From the NCBI RefSeq assembly GCF_000328685.1, contig NC_019974.1:797001-861000 (forward strand): a DNA stretch of 64,000 nucleotides, in the 5' to 3' direction. The notes under the pieces are model-generated. The model did not search any database, was not told the origin of the DNA, and saw only the letters and a program-made list of their open reading frames with translations. How positions within the stretch are numbered: the stretch's first letter is position 1; each line of letters begins with the position of its first letter. A program made the position numbers and the translations under genes. The DNA comes from Natronococcus occultus SP4 (GTDB lineage Archaea; Halobacteriota; Halobacteria; Halobacteriales; Natrialbaceae). Positions 43,041 to 52,402 of this stretch are shown piece after piece.

Positions 43041-44129
43041 ATGGGAGGATTTGACATAGAGACGGAAGCGGGACGACGGGAGGCGTTGCGACGAATGCTG
43101 ACGATCCGCGCGTTCGACAGCGAGGCCGGAGATCGGTTCGCGGACGGCGAGATCCCCGGCTTCGTTCACCTCTATATCGGCGAGGAGGCGGTCGGCGTCG
43201 GCACCTGCGCCGCCCTCGAGGACGACGACTACATCGCCAGCACCCATCGCGGTCACGGCCACTGCATCGCGAAGGGGCTGGATCCGAAGTACATGATGGC
43301 CGAGCTGTACGGGAAAGCCGAGGGCTACTGCAACGGCAAGGGTGGCTCGATGCACATCGCCGACGTCGACGCGGGGATGCTCGGCGCCAACGGGATCGTC
43401 GGCGCGGGACCACCGCTTGCGACCGGCGCGGCGCTGTCGATCGACTACCAGGACCGCGACCAGGTCGCGGTCGGCTTCCTCGGGGACGGCGCGGTCGCCC
43501 AGGGCCAGGTCCACGAGGCGATGAACCTCGCGGCGACGTGGGATCTACCGGCGATCTTCGTCATCGAGAACAACCAGTACGGCGAGGGGACGCCCGTCGA
43601 GGACCAGCACAACGTCGACAACCTGAGCGACACCGCTCAGGCCCACGACATCCCGGGGCTGACCGTCGACGGGATGGACGTCACCGCGGTCGCGGAGGCC
43701 GTCGGCGAGGCCCGTGCCCGCGCCAGGGCCGGCGACGGGCCGTCGCTGATCGAGGCCGAGACCTACCGCTACCGGGGCCACTACGAGGGCGACGAGGAAC
43801 CCTACCGCGACGAGGACGAGATCGAGCGCTGGAAGGACCGCGACGCGATCGACTCGTTCAAACAGCGGCTGATCGACCGGGGTGAGCTCACCGACGAGGA
43901 GTTCCAGGAGCTCGAGCACGAGGTCGAGGCCGAGATCGAGGCGGCGGTCGAGTACGCCCGGGAGGCAGAGCCGCCGGCGCCCCACGAGGCCTACGACGAC
44001 ATGTTCGCCGAGACGCCCCCCGAGATCGAGCGCTTTGCGACTGCCGCGCGGACCGACGGCGGTGAGCGAATCGACGATTCGCGATCCACACCGGATCGTT
44101 CGCGATCCGAGGGAGGTGAACGACAATGA
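43041..44129 (+). CDS. 2-oxoacid/acetoin dehydrogenase E1 component, alpha subunit
   Basis: A 362-aa thiamine-diphosphate enzyme subunit. The TPP motif runs from GDGAVAQG (about residue 149) to IENN. RGHGHCIAKG and CNGKGGSMHI are typical of PDH/acetoin dehydrogenase alpha chains. It decarboxylates a 2-oxoacid or acetoin and passes the acyl group to the lipoyl E2. The C-terminal 35 residues are low-complexity. It overlaps the beta gene by 4 bp. The true substrate is not decided by the sequence. The AcoX-like neighbour favours acetoin. Confidence 0.88.
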   Translation: MGGFDIETEAGRREALRRMLTIRAFDSEAGDRFADGEIPGFVHLYIGEEAVGVGTCAALEDDDYIASTHRGHGHCIAKGLDPKYMMAELYGKAEGYCNGKGGSMHIADVDAGMLGANGIVGAGPPLATGAALSIDYQDRDQVAVGFLGDGAVAQGQVHEAMNLAATWDLPAIFVIENNQYGEGTPVEDQHNVDNLSDTAQAHDIPGLTVDGMDVTAVAEAVGEARARARAGDGPSLIEAETYRYRGHYEGDEEPYRDEDEIERWKDRDAIDSFKQRLIDRGELTDEEFQELEHEVEAEIEAAVEYAREAEPPAPHEAYDDMFAETPPEIERFATAARTDGGERIDDSRSTPDRSRSEGGERQ

Positions 44130-45136
44130 CTGCCCAGACCGAACGCGAACTCGAGACCGAGACCGAGACGATGACCGTTCGGGAGGCCGTCCGCCAGGCG
44201 CTGCGCGAGGAACTCGAGCGCGACGAGGACGTCTACCTCATGGGCGAGGACATCGGCGTCTTCGGGGGCGTCCTCGAGGTCACGAGCGGTCTGTACGACG
44301 AGTTCGGCGCCCAGCGCGTGCGGGATACGCCGATCAGCGAGGCCGGCTTCATGGGCGCGGCGACGGGTGCGGCGGCGACGGGCACCCGCCCGGTCGTCGA
44401 GCTCATGTTCTCGGATTTCGCGGGCGTCTCGATGGAACAGATCATGAACCAGATGGCGAAGATGCGCTACATGTTCGGCGGGAAAGCCGAGATGCCCGTC
44501 ACGGTCCGCACCACCGAGGGCGGCGGGATGGGCGCCGCCAGCCAGCACTCGGGGACGATCCACACCTGGATTAGCCACTTCCCCGGGCTGAAGGCCGTCG
44601 CACCCGGCACCGCCGCGAGCGCGAAGGGGCTGACGAAGGCCGCGATCCGGTCGGACGACCCCGTCTTCGTCTTCGAGAACAAGATGATCTACGAGCAGGA
44701 GGGCGCGGTGCCGACCGACGAGGAGTTCACGATCCCGATCGGCGAGGCCGCGATCGAGCGCGAGGGCGAGGACGCCACGGTCGTCGCCACCCAGCGGCTG
44801 GTCGGCGAGTCGCTCCAGACCGCCGAGAGCCTGGCCGAGGCCGGCGTCGAGGCCGAGGTGATCGATCCCCGGTCGCTGTACCCTCTCGACACGGAGACGA
44901 TCGTCGAGAGCGTCCGGAAGACGGGACGGCTCATCGTCGCCGACGAGAGCCCGCTGTCGTACGGCACCCACGCGGAGATCATCGCCCGCGTCCAGGAGGA
45001 GGCGTTCTTCAGCCTCGACGCGCCGATCCAGCGGGTCGGCACGCCCGACACGCACATGCCGTTTAGCACGCCCCTGGAGCAGGAGGTCCTGCCGGACGGC
45101 GACGACGTCCGCGAGGCGATCGAGCGGGTGACCTGA
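44126..45136 (+). CDS. 2-oxoacid/acetoin dehydrogenase E1 component, beta subunit
   Basis: A 336-aa partner of the alpha subunit, completing the TPP-binding heterotetramer. Family segments are YLMGEDIGVFGGVLEVTSGL, RVRDTPISEAGFMGAATGAA and the transketolase C-terminal domain with DPRSLYPLDTETIVESV. A strong Shine-Dalgarno GGAGGTG lies 7 bp before the ATG inside the alpha gene, supporting coupled translation. Confidence 0.92.
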   Translation: MTAQTERELETETETMTVREAVRQALREELERDEDVYLMGEDIGVFGGVLEVTSGLYDEFGAQRVRDTPISEAGFMGAATGAAATGTRPVVELMFSDFAGVSMEQIMNQMAKMRYMFGGKAEMPVTVRTTEGGGMGAASQHSGTIHTWISHFPGLKAVAPGTAASAKGLTKAAIRSDDPVFVFENKMIYEQEGAVPTDEEFTIPIGEAAIEREGEDATVVATQRLVGESLQTAESLAEAGVEAEVIDPRSLYPLDTETIVESVRKTGRLIVADESPLSYGTHAEIIARVQEEAFFSLDAPIQRVGTPDTHMPFSTPLEQEVLPDGDDVREAIERVT

Positions 45137-45139
45137 GCG

Positions 45140-46171
45140 GTGGATCGTGTCGGCCTGGTCGTCAACCCCGCCGCCGGGCGCGACATCCGGCGGCTCACCG
45201 GCGGCGCCAGCGTCGTCGACGACTACGCGAAGCGACGGGTCGCCGACTGCGTCCTCGAGGGGCTGACCGCGGTCGCCGACCCCCTGGCCGTCCGGCTGAT
45301 GCCCGACCGGTCCGGGATCGCCGACCACGTCCTCGAGGAGGCGCCCGACGAGCTCGAGGCCGCGGCCCTGGAGATGTCCGTCGAGAATACGGCCGCGGAC
45401 ACGCGTCGAGCGGCCGCGCAGTTTCGCAAGCAGGGAGTCGGCGCCGTCGTCGTCCTCGGCGGGGACGGGACGACCCGCGACGTCGCGAGCGAGATCGGCT
45501 CGGTTCCGGTCGTCGCCGTCTCGACGGGGACGAACAACGTCGTCCCGTCGGCCGTCGACGGCACCGTCGCGGGCGTCGCCGCAGCGCTGCTCGCGACCGA
45601 CGTCGTCCCGGCTGCCGACGTCACCGAGCGCCACGGCGTCGTCGAAGCACGGGCCGAGACCCCGAACGGCGAGCGAAACCTGTCCGCGCTGGCGGCCGCC
45701 GAGGTGTCCTCGCGGTCGTTTATCGGCTCGCGGGCGCTGCTCGATCCCGGCGACCTCCGTGGGGGCGTCGTCTCGCGGGCCCACCCGGGAGACATCGGCC
45801 TCCCCGCAGTCGCCGGAGCACTCGAACCCGTCGCCCCCGCCGCGCCCGGCGGCGTGGCGCTCCGGCTGACCGATCCCGAGGACGCCCCGCGGACCGCGCG
45901 GGCGACGCTGGCACCCGGCGTGGTGGCGACCGTCGGGATCGAGTCGTGCGAGCGTGTCGAGCCCGACGACCCGGTTCGGTTCGAGGTTCCGGACGGCGTC
46001 GTCGGCGCCGACGGCGAGCGCGAGCTCGAACTCACGGATACGACCGTCGAGTTCCGGGTCCGCGCCGACGGCCCGCGGCTGGTCGACGTCGACGCCGTCC
46101 TCGCGGCCGGGAGCGAAGCGGGCGCGTTCGTGATCGAGAGGGCCGACCACCCGCCCGCTCGGGAGGACTGA
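45140..46171 (+). CDS. ATP-NAD kinase-like protein (AcoX family)
   Basis: A 343-aa protein beginning with GTG, 3 bp after the E1 beta stop. It contains the NAD-kinase hallmark GGDGTTRDVA (about residue 108) and the start VGLVVNPAAGRDIRR. AcoX-type members lie in acetoin catabolism operons and resemble NAD kinases, but their reaction is not established. Its position inside the dehydrogenase operon argues for a cofactor-linked or regulatory role there. The operon continues with a VOC protein. Confidence 0.82.
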   Translation: MDRVGLVVNPAAGRDIRRLTGGASVVDDYAKRRVADCVLEGLTAVADPLAVRLMPDRSGIADHVLEEAPDELEAAALEMSVENTAADTRRAAAQFRKQGVGAVVVLGGDGTTRDVASEIGSVPVVAVSTGTNNVVPSAVDGTVAGVAAALLATDVVPAADVTERHGVVEARAETPNGERNLSALAAAEVSSRSFIGSRALLDPGDLRGGVVSRAHPGDIGLPAVAGALEPVAPAAPGGVALRLTDPEDAPRTARATLAPGVVATVGIESCERVEPDDPVRFEVPDGVVGADGERELELTDTTVEFRVRADGPRLVDVDAVLAAGSEAGAFVIERADHPPARED

Positions 46172-46233
46172 GACGGCGAGCGGTCGCCCGGGACGAGCCA
46201 AAACGCTATCTTCCCGGCCGTCGACGGCATGGT

Positions 46234-46743
46234 ATGGTTGGTGAAGACATACCACAGATCGGCGTCGAGCTCCCCGAACTCTCGCAGGTCGCGTTCGTTG
46301 TCGAGGACATAGAGGACGGGATAGACCGGTTCGACGGACTGCTCGGGATCGGTCCCTGGGAGATCCACCGGTTCGAGCCGCCCGCAATGACCGACCGGAC
46401 CTTCCGGGGCGAGGACGGCGAGTTCTCGATGCTGCTCGCGCTCGCACAGCTCGGGGACACGATGATCGAGCTGATCGAGCCCCTCGAGGGGCCCAGTATC
46501 TACACCGAGCACCTCGATGAGCACGGCGAGGGGCTCCACCACGTCGCCTGCTTCGCGTTCGAGGACCCTCACGCCGTCGTCGAGGCGTTCGAGGACGCGG
46601 GGATGCCGGTGCTCCAGAGCGGGAACTACGAGGGCGTCGAGTTCTGGTACGTCGACACCGCGGACGAACTCAACGGGACGATCTTCGAGACCGCGGCGAA
46701 CGTCGAGTCGCTTCCTGAACCCGACGCAACGTACCCGGAGTGA
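46234..46743 (+). CDS. VOC-superfamily protein (epimerase/glyoxalase-like)
   Basis: A 169-aa protein with two VOC beta-alpha-beta modules: LSQVAFVVEDIEDGIDRFDG and GLHHVACFAFEDPHAVVEAF. A metal site of the H/E type is partly visible (His in LHHVACFA, Glu in TMIELIEP and TIFETAAN). Methylmalonyl-CoA epimerase-like or lyase activity is possible, but the first conserved His is replaced by Gln (SQVAF), so function is uncertain. It is the last plus-strand gene of the dehydrogenase cluster and converges on E2. Confidence 0.75.
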   Translation: MVGEDIPQIGVELPELSQVAFVVEDIEDGIDRFDGLLGIGPWEIHRFEPPAMTDRTFRGEDGEFSMLLALAQLGDTMIELIEPLEGPSIYTEHLDEHGEGLHHVACFAFEDPHAVVEAFEDAGMPVLQSGNYEGVEFWYVDTADELNGTIFETAANVESLPEPDATYPE

Positions 46744-46759
46744 GCGATCCCAGCGACCC

Positions 46760-48565
46760 TTAGAGACGCTCCCAGGAGAGCTCCAGCGACAGGTCCTCGC
46801 GAAGCAGCTGCGAGACGTGACAGCCCCGCTCGCCGAGATCGACGATCCGCTCGAGCGTGTCGTCGTCGGCGTCGCTCTCGAGGCGAATCGTCGCGGCGAG
46901 CTGCTCGACGGCGCCGTGCTCGGGTTCGGCGTCGGTCGTGACGTCGATCTCGCCGACTGCGGCGTCGCGCTTTTCGGCCTGGAACCGAACCGAAAGCGAG
47001 AGGCAGGCCGCCAGTCCGCCGAGGAAGACGTCGACCGGGGTGGGACCGGTCTCCGAGCCGCCGGCGTCCTCGGGCTCGTCGTAGGACCACTCGAACGAGC
47101 CCGCCTCGATCCGGCCGGCCATCCCTTCGGGATTAGAGGCGGTGACGGTTCGGCCGGGCATCTCGGTTTCGGTCCCGTCCGCGCGGTCGACGTCCTCGGG
47201 GAGCAGCGACCACGGCTCCTCGACGCGCTCGATCAGCGTCTCGAGGAACCTGGCGGCGTCAGCGCCGTCGACGACCCGGTGGTCGAAAGAGAGGTCGAAC
47301 GGGAGGTGACGGCGCCACTCGACCCCGTCGTCGGGGTCCCGCGTCGGTCGTTCGGCGACGGCGTCGACTCCGAGGATCGCGACCTGGGGCGGATTGATAA
47401 CCGGATCGAACGACTCGACGCCCAGCACGCCGAGGTTCGTCACCGTGAACGTCCCGCCCCGCAGGTCGTCCATCGTGTACTCGCCCTCGAGGGCGGCCCC
47501 GACGAGCTCGCGGCGCTCGCGTGCGACCGTCTCGAGGGACTTCTTCTCGACGTTCCGGAGCACCGGGGCGATGAGCCCCTGTTCGATGTCGACGGCGACC
47601 CCGAGGTTGTGGTCCGCCCAGAGGCGGTGGGTGTCGTCCTCGAAGGTCGCGTTGAACGCGGGATGGTCCTCGAGAGCCGCCGAGACCGCGAGCAGGAGGA
47701 CGTCCTGGACGGAGACGTCGGCGTCGAGGACGTCGTTCGCGGCGTCGGCCGCGGCGAACAGCGCCTCGGCGTCGGCCTCGCGGTGGGTCGTGACGTGGAC
47801 GGCCTCGCGGTAGCTCTCGCCGAGCCGCGAGGCGATCGTGCGGCGCATCCCGTCGAAGGGCCGCTCCTCGCGGAGCGTTCGTCCGGCGTCGTCGACCGAT
47901 TCGGCCGCACGCTCGACGTCGTCCTCGGTGACCGATCCCTGGTACCCCGTCCCTTCGACGGTCGCGAGGTCGACACCCAACTCCTCGGCGCGCTTGCGGG
48001 CCCGCGGAGAGGCCTGGACCGCCGTCGCTACGCCCTCGTTGGTCTCGGCCGCACGCTCGACGTCGTCCTCGGTGACCGCGCCCTGGTACCCCGTCCCCTC
48101 GATTCCCTCGAGCTCCACGCCGAGCTCCTCGGCCCGTTTCCGTGCGCGTGGCGAGACCTTGCCCGTGTCGGCGGCCGCCCCCGCCCCGGTCGCCGCCTCC
48201 GAGGTGGCACCGTCGGTCGCGGCTTCGGCACCCGAGTCCGCGTCCGCGGTCGCAGCAGGCGTCTCGCCGGCGTCAACGTCCTCGAGTTCGGCCTCGACCT
48301 CGGCCTCAAGGTCGCCGATATCCGCGTCGGCGGGAGCGACGATCCCGATCGGCGTCCCGGGCGGCACCGACTCGCCCGGCTCGAGGTAGGTTCGCCGGAG
48401 GACGCCGTCCTCGCGGGCGTCGATCTCACCGATGCTCTTCTCGGACTCGACCTCGGCGACGAGTTCACCCTCTTCGATCGTCTCGCCTTCCTCGACCGCC
48501 CACCCCAGCAGCTCCCCGCGTTCCATCTCCAGCCCGAGCTTCGGCATCTTGATAACATAACCCAT
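46760..48565 (-). CDS. E2 dihydrolipoyl acyltransferase with two subunit-binding domains fused to an OsmC domain
   Basis: A 601-aa protein. Domains: lipoyl (1-80, lipoylated Lys43 in ESEKSIGEI), linker, subunit-binding domain 1 (about 137-173), near-identical domain 2 (about 186-222), catalytic CoA-acyltransferase (about 232-455, active site DHRVVDG at 428-434), then an OsmC domain (471-601). The OsmC part has GPTPVDVFLGGLAACLS with Cys521 and ERGCHVSQLL with Cys582, the two cysteines of thiol peroxidases in this family. Continuous frame, no stop between E2 and OsmC. The E2 should serve the E1 encoded next to it. The start MGYVIKMPKLG is standard. Confidence 0.9.
   Translation of the reverse strand: MGYVIKMPKLGLEMERGELLGWAVEEGETIEEGELVAEVESEKSIGEIDAREDGVLRRTYLEPGESVPPGTPIGIVAPADADIGDLEAEVEAELEDVDAGETPAATADADSGAEAATDGATSEAATGAGAAADTGKVSPRARKRAEELGVELEGIEGTGYQGAVTEDDVERAAETNEGVATAVQASPRARKRAEELGVDLATVEGTGYQGSVTEDDVERAAESVDDAGRTLREERPFDGMRRTIASRLGESYREAVHVTTHREADAEALFAAADAANDVLDADVSVQDVLLLAVSAALEDHPAFNATFEDDTHRLWADHNLGVAVDIEQGLIAPVLRNVEKKSLETVARERRELVGAALEGEYTMDDLRGGTFTVTNLGVLGVESFDPVINPPQVAILGVDAVAERPTRDPDDGVEWRRHLPFDLSFDHRVVDGADAARFLETLIERVEEPWSLLPEDVDRADGTETEMPGRTVTASNPEGMAGRIEAGSFEWSYDEPEDAGGSETGPTPVDVFLGGLAACLSLSVRFQAEKRDAAVGEIDVTTDAEPEHGAVEQLAATIRLESDADDDTLERIVDLGERGCHVSQLLREDLSLELSWERL
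47901..48154 (-). repeat. Tandem duplication of the subunit-binding domain in E2
   Basis: Units beginning at 47901 and 48045 are highly similar at DNA level over about 110 bp, offset by exactly 144 bp (48 codons). They encode the two subunit-binding domains (PRARKRAEELGV in both). Confidence 0.8.
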
Positions 48566-48828
48566 GACCCATGATCGCACGACGAGCGAATAAAGCGTAT
48601 CGGTGGCCGGGCCCGGAGCCGTCAGCGGTCGAACGCCGACGGACCGCCCGCCCGGTACCGGATCGTTCGTTATTTGTCGAATCGAACACTGGTAACGACC
48701 GCAGAAGCTCCTCCTAAATTGGATGGTTGTACATTCTTCACGATAGATGCATGGCAATCTATAGCAAAGGCTTTAGGCACGGTGAGACAAAAATTCGGAT
48801 ACGGCTGGCCACCTGGCCACTGATTTCA

Positions 48829-50733
48829 ATGAGCGATGACGAACTCATCTGGCGAGTCTCAGGCGGTTCCGGAGACGGGATCGACTCGACGAGTCAGAAC
48901 TTCGCGAAGGCGCTGATGCGCTCGGGGCTCGACGTATTCACACACCGCCACTATCCATCGCGGATCCGTGGCGGCCACACCTACGTCGAGATCCGGGCCG
49001 CAGCCGACGAGGTACAGTCACGGGGCGACGGCTACAACTTCCTCCTCGCGCTCGGGGACTCCTTCGCCCGGAACCCCCAGGAGGAAGCCTACTACGGCAA
49101 CGAGGAGATCAAACCCCTCTCGGAGAACCTGGACGAACTCCGCGAGGGCGGTGTCATCGTCTACGACGAAGGGCTGCTCAGCGAGGACGACGTCGAAGAG
49201 CTCGAGTTAGAGGAGCGCGCCGAGGAGAACGACTGGCACGTCTACCCGGTCGACCTGCGCGGTCTCGCCAAGGAACACGGCCGCGAGGTCATGCGAAACA
49301 CCGCCGGTATCGGCGTGACGGCGGCGCTGCTCGACATGGATCTCGAGCACATCGAGGACCTGATGTCCGACGCGATGGGCGGGGACGTCCTCGAGTCGAA
49401 CCTCGAGATCCTCCACGAGGCCTACGAGATGGTCGACGACGACTTCGAGACGACCCACGACCTGCGCGCCCCCGAGGGGGACCACGACACCGAGCAGGCG
49501 CTGCTGTCGGGCTCGAACGCGATCGCCTACGGCGCGATCGACGCCGGCTGTCGGTTCATCGCCGGCTACCCGATGACGCCGTGGACGGACGTCTTCACGA
49601 TCCTCAGCCAGAACTTCCCCGATATGGGCGGCGTCTCCGAGCAGGTCGAAGACGAGATCGCCGCGGCCGCGCTCGCAGTCGGTGCGAGCCACGCCGGCGT
49701 CAAGGCGATGTCCGGCTCCTCGGGCGGCGGGTTCGCGCTGATGAGCGAGCCGCTCGGCCTCGCCGAGATGACCGAGACGCCGGTCGTGCTCATCGAGTCG
49801 ATGCGCGCCGGTCCCTCGACGGGGATGCCGACCAAACCCGAACAGGCCGACCTAGAGCACGTCCTCTACACGAGTCAGGGCGACTCCCAGCGCGTCGTCT
49901 TCGCGCCGGGTAACATCGAGGAGGCCTACGAGCAGACCCGACTGGCCTTCGACATCGCCTGGGACTACCAGATTCCGGCGATCGTCATCTACGACCAGAA
50001 GCTCTCGGGCGAGAACAAGAACGTCGACGTCGACTTTTTCGACCGCGAGCCCTCGCCGGATCTCGGCTCGACGCTGACCGAGGAGGAACTGAAGGAGGCC
50101 GCCCACGACGCCTCCGGGAAGTTCAAGCGGTTCGATTACAAGGAGGCGACGGACGGCGTCGCCTCGCGATCGATCCCCGGCCAGAAGGGCGGGCGCTACC
50201 TCGCGACCGGCAACGAGCACTCGCCGGTCGGTCACATCAGCGAGGACCCCGACAACCGCGTCTTCCAGATGGAGCGACGCCTCGAGAAACTCGAGCAGAT
50301 CCGCGCGGAGCTCGACGAGGAACGTGACTCCACTCAGACCTACTTCGGGCCGGAGGAGGCCGACTACGGGATCATCACGTGGGGCTCCTCCCAGGGTGCC
50401 GTCGAGGAAGCGATCGAGCGCCTGAACGAGCAAGGCCACTCGGTAAAGGGCATCAGCGTCTCCGATATGATGCCTTTCGCCGAGACGGAGGTCACGGAGT
50501 TCCTCGAGAGCGTCGACGAGGCGATGGTCGTCGAGATGAACGCCACCGCGCAGTTCCGCGGCCTGATCCAGAAGGAGCTGGGTCGGTTCGGCGACAAGAT
50601 GACCAGCCTCCTGAAGTTCAACGGCAACCCCTTCGAGCCCGCCGAGATCGTCGAGGGCTACGAAGTCAACCTGGCCGACGAGGACCGGCAGCCAGAGGCA
50701 CAGGTGCGAATCGAACCCGCTGCAGGTGACTGA
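48829..50733 (+). CDS. korA: 2-oxoacid:ferredoxin oxidoreductase, alpha subunit
   Basis: A 634-aa fused gamma/alpha subunit. The N-terminal gamma domain starts SDDELIWRVSGGSGDGIDST and contains HYPSRIRGGHTYVEIR. The alpha domain has GYPMTPWTDVFTIL, then SHAGVKAMSGSSGGGFALMS. With the beta subunit it oxidatively decarboxylates 2-oxoglutarate or pyruvate to acyl-CoA with ferredoxin as acceptor, the standard route in haloarchaea. The start at MSDDELIW is preferred over an upstream ATG whose extra residues are atypical. An AT-rich promoter region precedes it. Confidence 0.93.
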   Translation: MSDDELIWRVSGGSGDGIDSTSQNFAKALMRSGLDVFTHRHYPSRIRGGHTYVEIRAAADEVQSRGDGYNFLLALGDSFARNPQEEAYYGNEEIKPLSENLDELREGGVIVYDEGLLSEDDVEELELEERAEENDWHVYPVDLRGLAKEHGREVMRNTAGIGVTAALLDMDLEHIEDLMSDAMGGDVLESNLEILHEAYEMVDDDFETTHDLRAPEGDHDTEQALLSGSNAIAYGAIDAGCRFIAGYPMTPWTDVFTILSQNFPDMGGVSEQVEDEIAAAALAVGASHAGVKAMSGSSGGGFALMSEPLGLAEMTETPVVLIESMRAGPSTGMPTKPEQADLEHVLYTSQGDSQRVVFAPGNIEEAYEQTRLAFDIAWDYQIPAIVIYDQKLSGENKNVDVDFFDREPSPDLGSTLTEEELKEAAHDASGKFKRFDYKEATDGVASRSIPGQKGGRYLATGNEHSPVGHISEDPDNRVFQMERRLEKLEQIRAELDEERDSTQTYFGPEEADYGIITWGSSQGAVEEAIERLNEQGHSVKGISVSDMMPFAETEVTEFLESVDEAMVVEMNATAQFRGLIQKELGRFGDKMTSLLKFNGNPFEPAEIVEGYEVNLADEDRQPEAQVRIEPAAGD

Positions 50734-50736
50734 ACA

Positions 50737-51672
50737 ATGAGTGCATTCAACGCAATCGGTGAGGAACGAGAGATCGACCGGGACGAGTTTACGCCCGGTG
50801 TGGAACCGCAGCCGACCTGGTGTCCGGGCTGTGGCGACTTCGGCGTACTGAAGTCGCTGAAGCAGGCACTCCCCGAACTCGGCAAGAACCCGGAGGAGGT
50901 CCTGACGGTCACCGGAATCGGCTGTTCCGGCAAGCTCAACAGCTACCTCGACACGTACGGATTCCACACGATCCACGGCCGCTCGCTGCCCGTCGCCCGC
51001 GCGGCGAAGCTGGCCAACCCCGAGCTCGAGGTCATCGCCGCCGGCGGTGACGGCGACGGCTACGGGATCGGCGGCAACCACTGGATCCACTCGGCCCGCG
51101 AGAACCACGACATCACGTACATCGTGTTCAACAACGAGATCTTCGGGCTGACGAAGGGCCAGACCTCGCCCACCAGCCCGAAGGGCCACAAGTCCAAGAC
51201 CCAGCCCTCCGGCAGCGCGAAGACGCCGCTGCGACCGCTGTCGACGTCGCTGAACGCCGGTGCGAGCTACATCGCCCGCACCGCCGCGGTCAACCCCAAC
51301 CAGGCAAAGGAGATCATCAAGGAAGCCATCGAACACGACGGCTTCGCCCACGTCGACTTCCTGACCCAGTGTCCGACCTGGAACAAGGACGCCCGCCAGT
51401 ACGTCCCCTACATCGACATCCAGGACTCCGAGGACTACGACCACGACATGAACGACCGCGCCGAGGCCGCCGAGATCATGCGTGAGACCGAGGACGTCCT
51501 CAACGAGGGGACCGTCCTGACGGGTCGGTACTACGTCGACGAGGACCGTCCGTCCTACACCGAGGAGAAAAAGGCCGTCGGCGAGATGCCCGACCAGCCC
51601 CTGGCCGAGCGGTACTTCGACGAGGACGCCGAGTGGGAGCGCAGCTACGACCTGCTCGAGCGCCACAAGTAG
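50737..51672 (+). CDS. korB: 2-oxoacid:ferredoxin oxidoreductase, beta subunit
   Basis: A 311-aa TPP- and Fe-S-binding subunit. Cysteines for the [4Fe-4S] cluster are in TWCPGCGDFG, GIGCSGKLN and LTQCPTWNKD. The TPP motif is GDGDGYGIGGNHWIHSA to VFNN. It lies 3 bp after the alpha gene. It gives electrons from the TPP intermediate to ferredoxin. Confidence 0.94.
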   Translation: MSAFNAIGEEREIDRDEFTPGVEPQPTWCPGCGDFGVLKSLKQALPELGKNPEEVLTVTGIGCSGKLNSYLDTYGFHTIHGRSLPVARAAKLANPELEVIAAGGDGDGYGIGGNHWIHSARENHDITYIVFNNEIFGLTKGQTSPTSPKGHKSKTQPSGSAKTPLRPLSTSLNAGASYIARTAAVNPNQAKEIIKEAIEHDGFAHVDFLTQCPTWNKDARQYVPYIDIQDSEDYDHDMNDRAEAAEIMRETEDVLNEGTVLTGRYYVDEDRPSYTEEKKAVGEMPDQPLAERYFDEDAEWERSYDLLERHK

Positions 51673-51780
51673 ACCGACACCCCGAGCGATCTTTTTCGAG
51701 GTTGTATCCGAGCCGACAGAAATATCGTTCGAGAGGGTGACGTATCGGGTATAGATCCGGCTCGACGGTACCGGCTCTCG

Positions 51781-52039
51781 ATGCTCGTCCTCGGGGGCTG
51801 TGCGTTCGTCTACGGGGGCGTCGGGTTCGTCCGTGACGGATGGGTGGCGCGATTCCGGGGCCCGGGCGAACGCTGCTCGTCGCCGGCGGCGCCGTGACCC
51901 TCGTCACCTTCGCGACCGGAATCGACGGGACGGAAGCGGAAACCGCCAGACAGAACGCCGGAATCGCTACGTCGGGGCGTCGATGGCCGCGGTCGGGACG
52001 GGGGTGGTCCTGCTCGGGACGGTCCTTGGAGTGTTCTGA
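51781..52039 (+). pseudogene. Small membrane protein broken by two frameshifts (putative)
   Basis: Three hydrophobic stretches occur in order in three successive frames: MLVLGGCAFVYGGVGFVRDG (frame from 51781), RTLLVAGGAVTLVTFATGID (frame of 51840), and YVGASMAAVGTGVVLLGTVL, ending TAG-free at tga 52037-52039. Two single-base deletions, one near the G/C run at about 51860 and one near 51965, would explain it. Alternatively the region is simply non-coding GC-rich DNA. No homologue is recognised. Confidence 0.4.
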
Positions 52040-52066
52040 GCACGCTCCGGTCTCGCTTCGACTCGC

Positions 52067-52402
52067 TCACTCCATCGCGTCGTCGTCGTCCGGCTCGTAC
52101 CCCCACCCCTGCGCGAACCGCTTCGTGAGCGAGCTCAGGACCAGCAGGGCGACGAGCAGACCGCCGAACGCCGTCGAGGAGAACCCGTACAGCAGCTGGT
52201 GGACGCCGTAGGCGACGGTCGCCAGTCCCATCAGCAGGGCCGTCGTCCCGGCCCGTCGCGAGACGTAGTCGGGATCGACGTCCTCGTCGTAGTGAACGTG
52301 CAGATCGGCCCGCCCGCCGAACGCGATCAGGACGGCGGGGGCGAGGATGACGAGCCCACAGCAGATCCAGAACGCTCCTAGCAGGACGTTCGCGTCGACC
52401 AT
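52067..52402 (-). CDS. Small membrane protein, three to four TM segments
   Basis: A 111-aa protein starting MVDANVLLGAFWICCGLVIL, with further hydrophobic segments TTALLMGLATVAYGVHQLLY and AFGGLLVALLVLSSL and an acidic C-terminus. The frame extends upstream to Mets at 52465 and 52489, but the added part is Arg-rich and overlaps the promoter of the Lrp gene. Function is unknown. Confidence 0.65.
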   Translation of the reverse strand: MVDANVLLGAFWICCGLVILAPAVLIAFGGRADLHVHYDEDVDPDYVSRRAGTTALLMGLATVAYGVHQLLYGFSSTAFGGLLVALLVLSSLTKRFAQGWGYEPDDDDAME

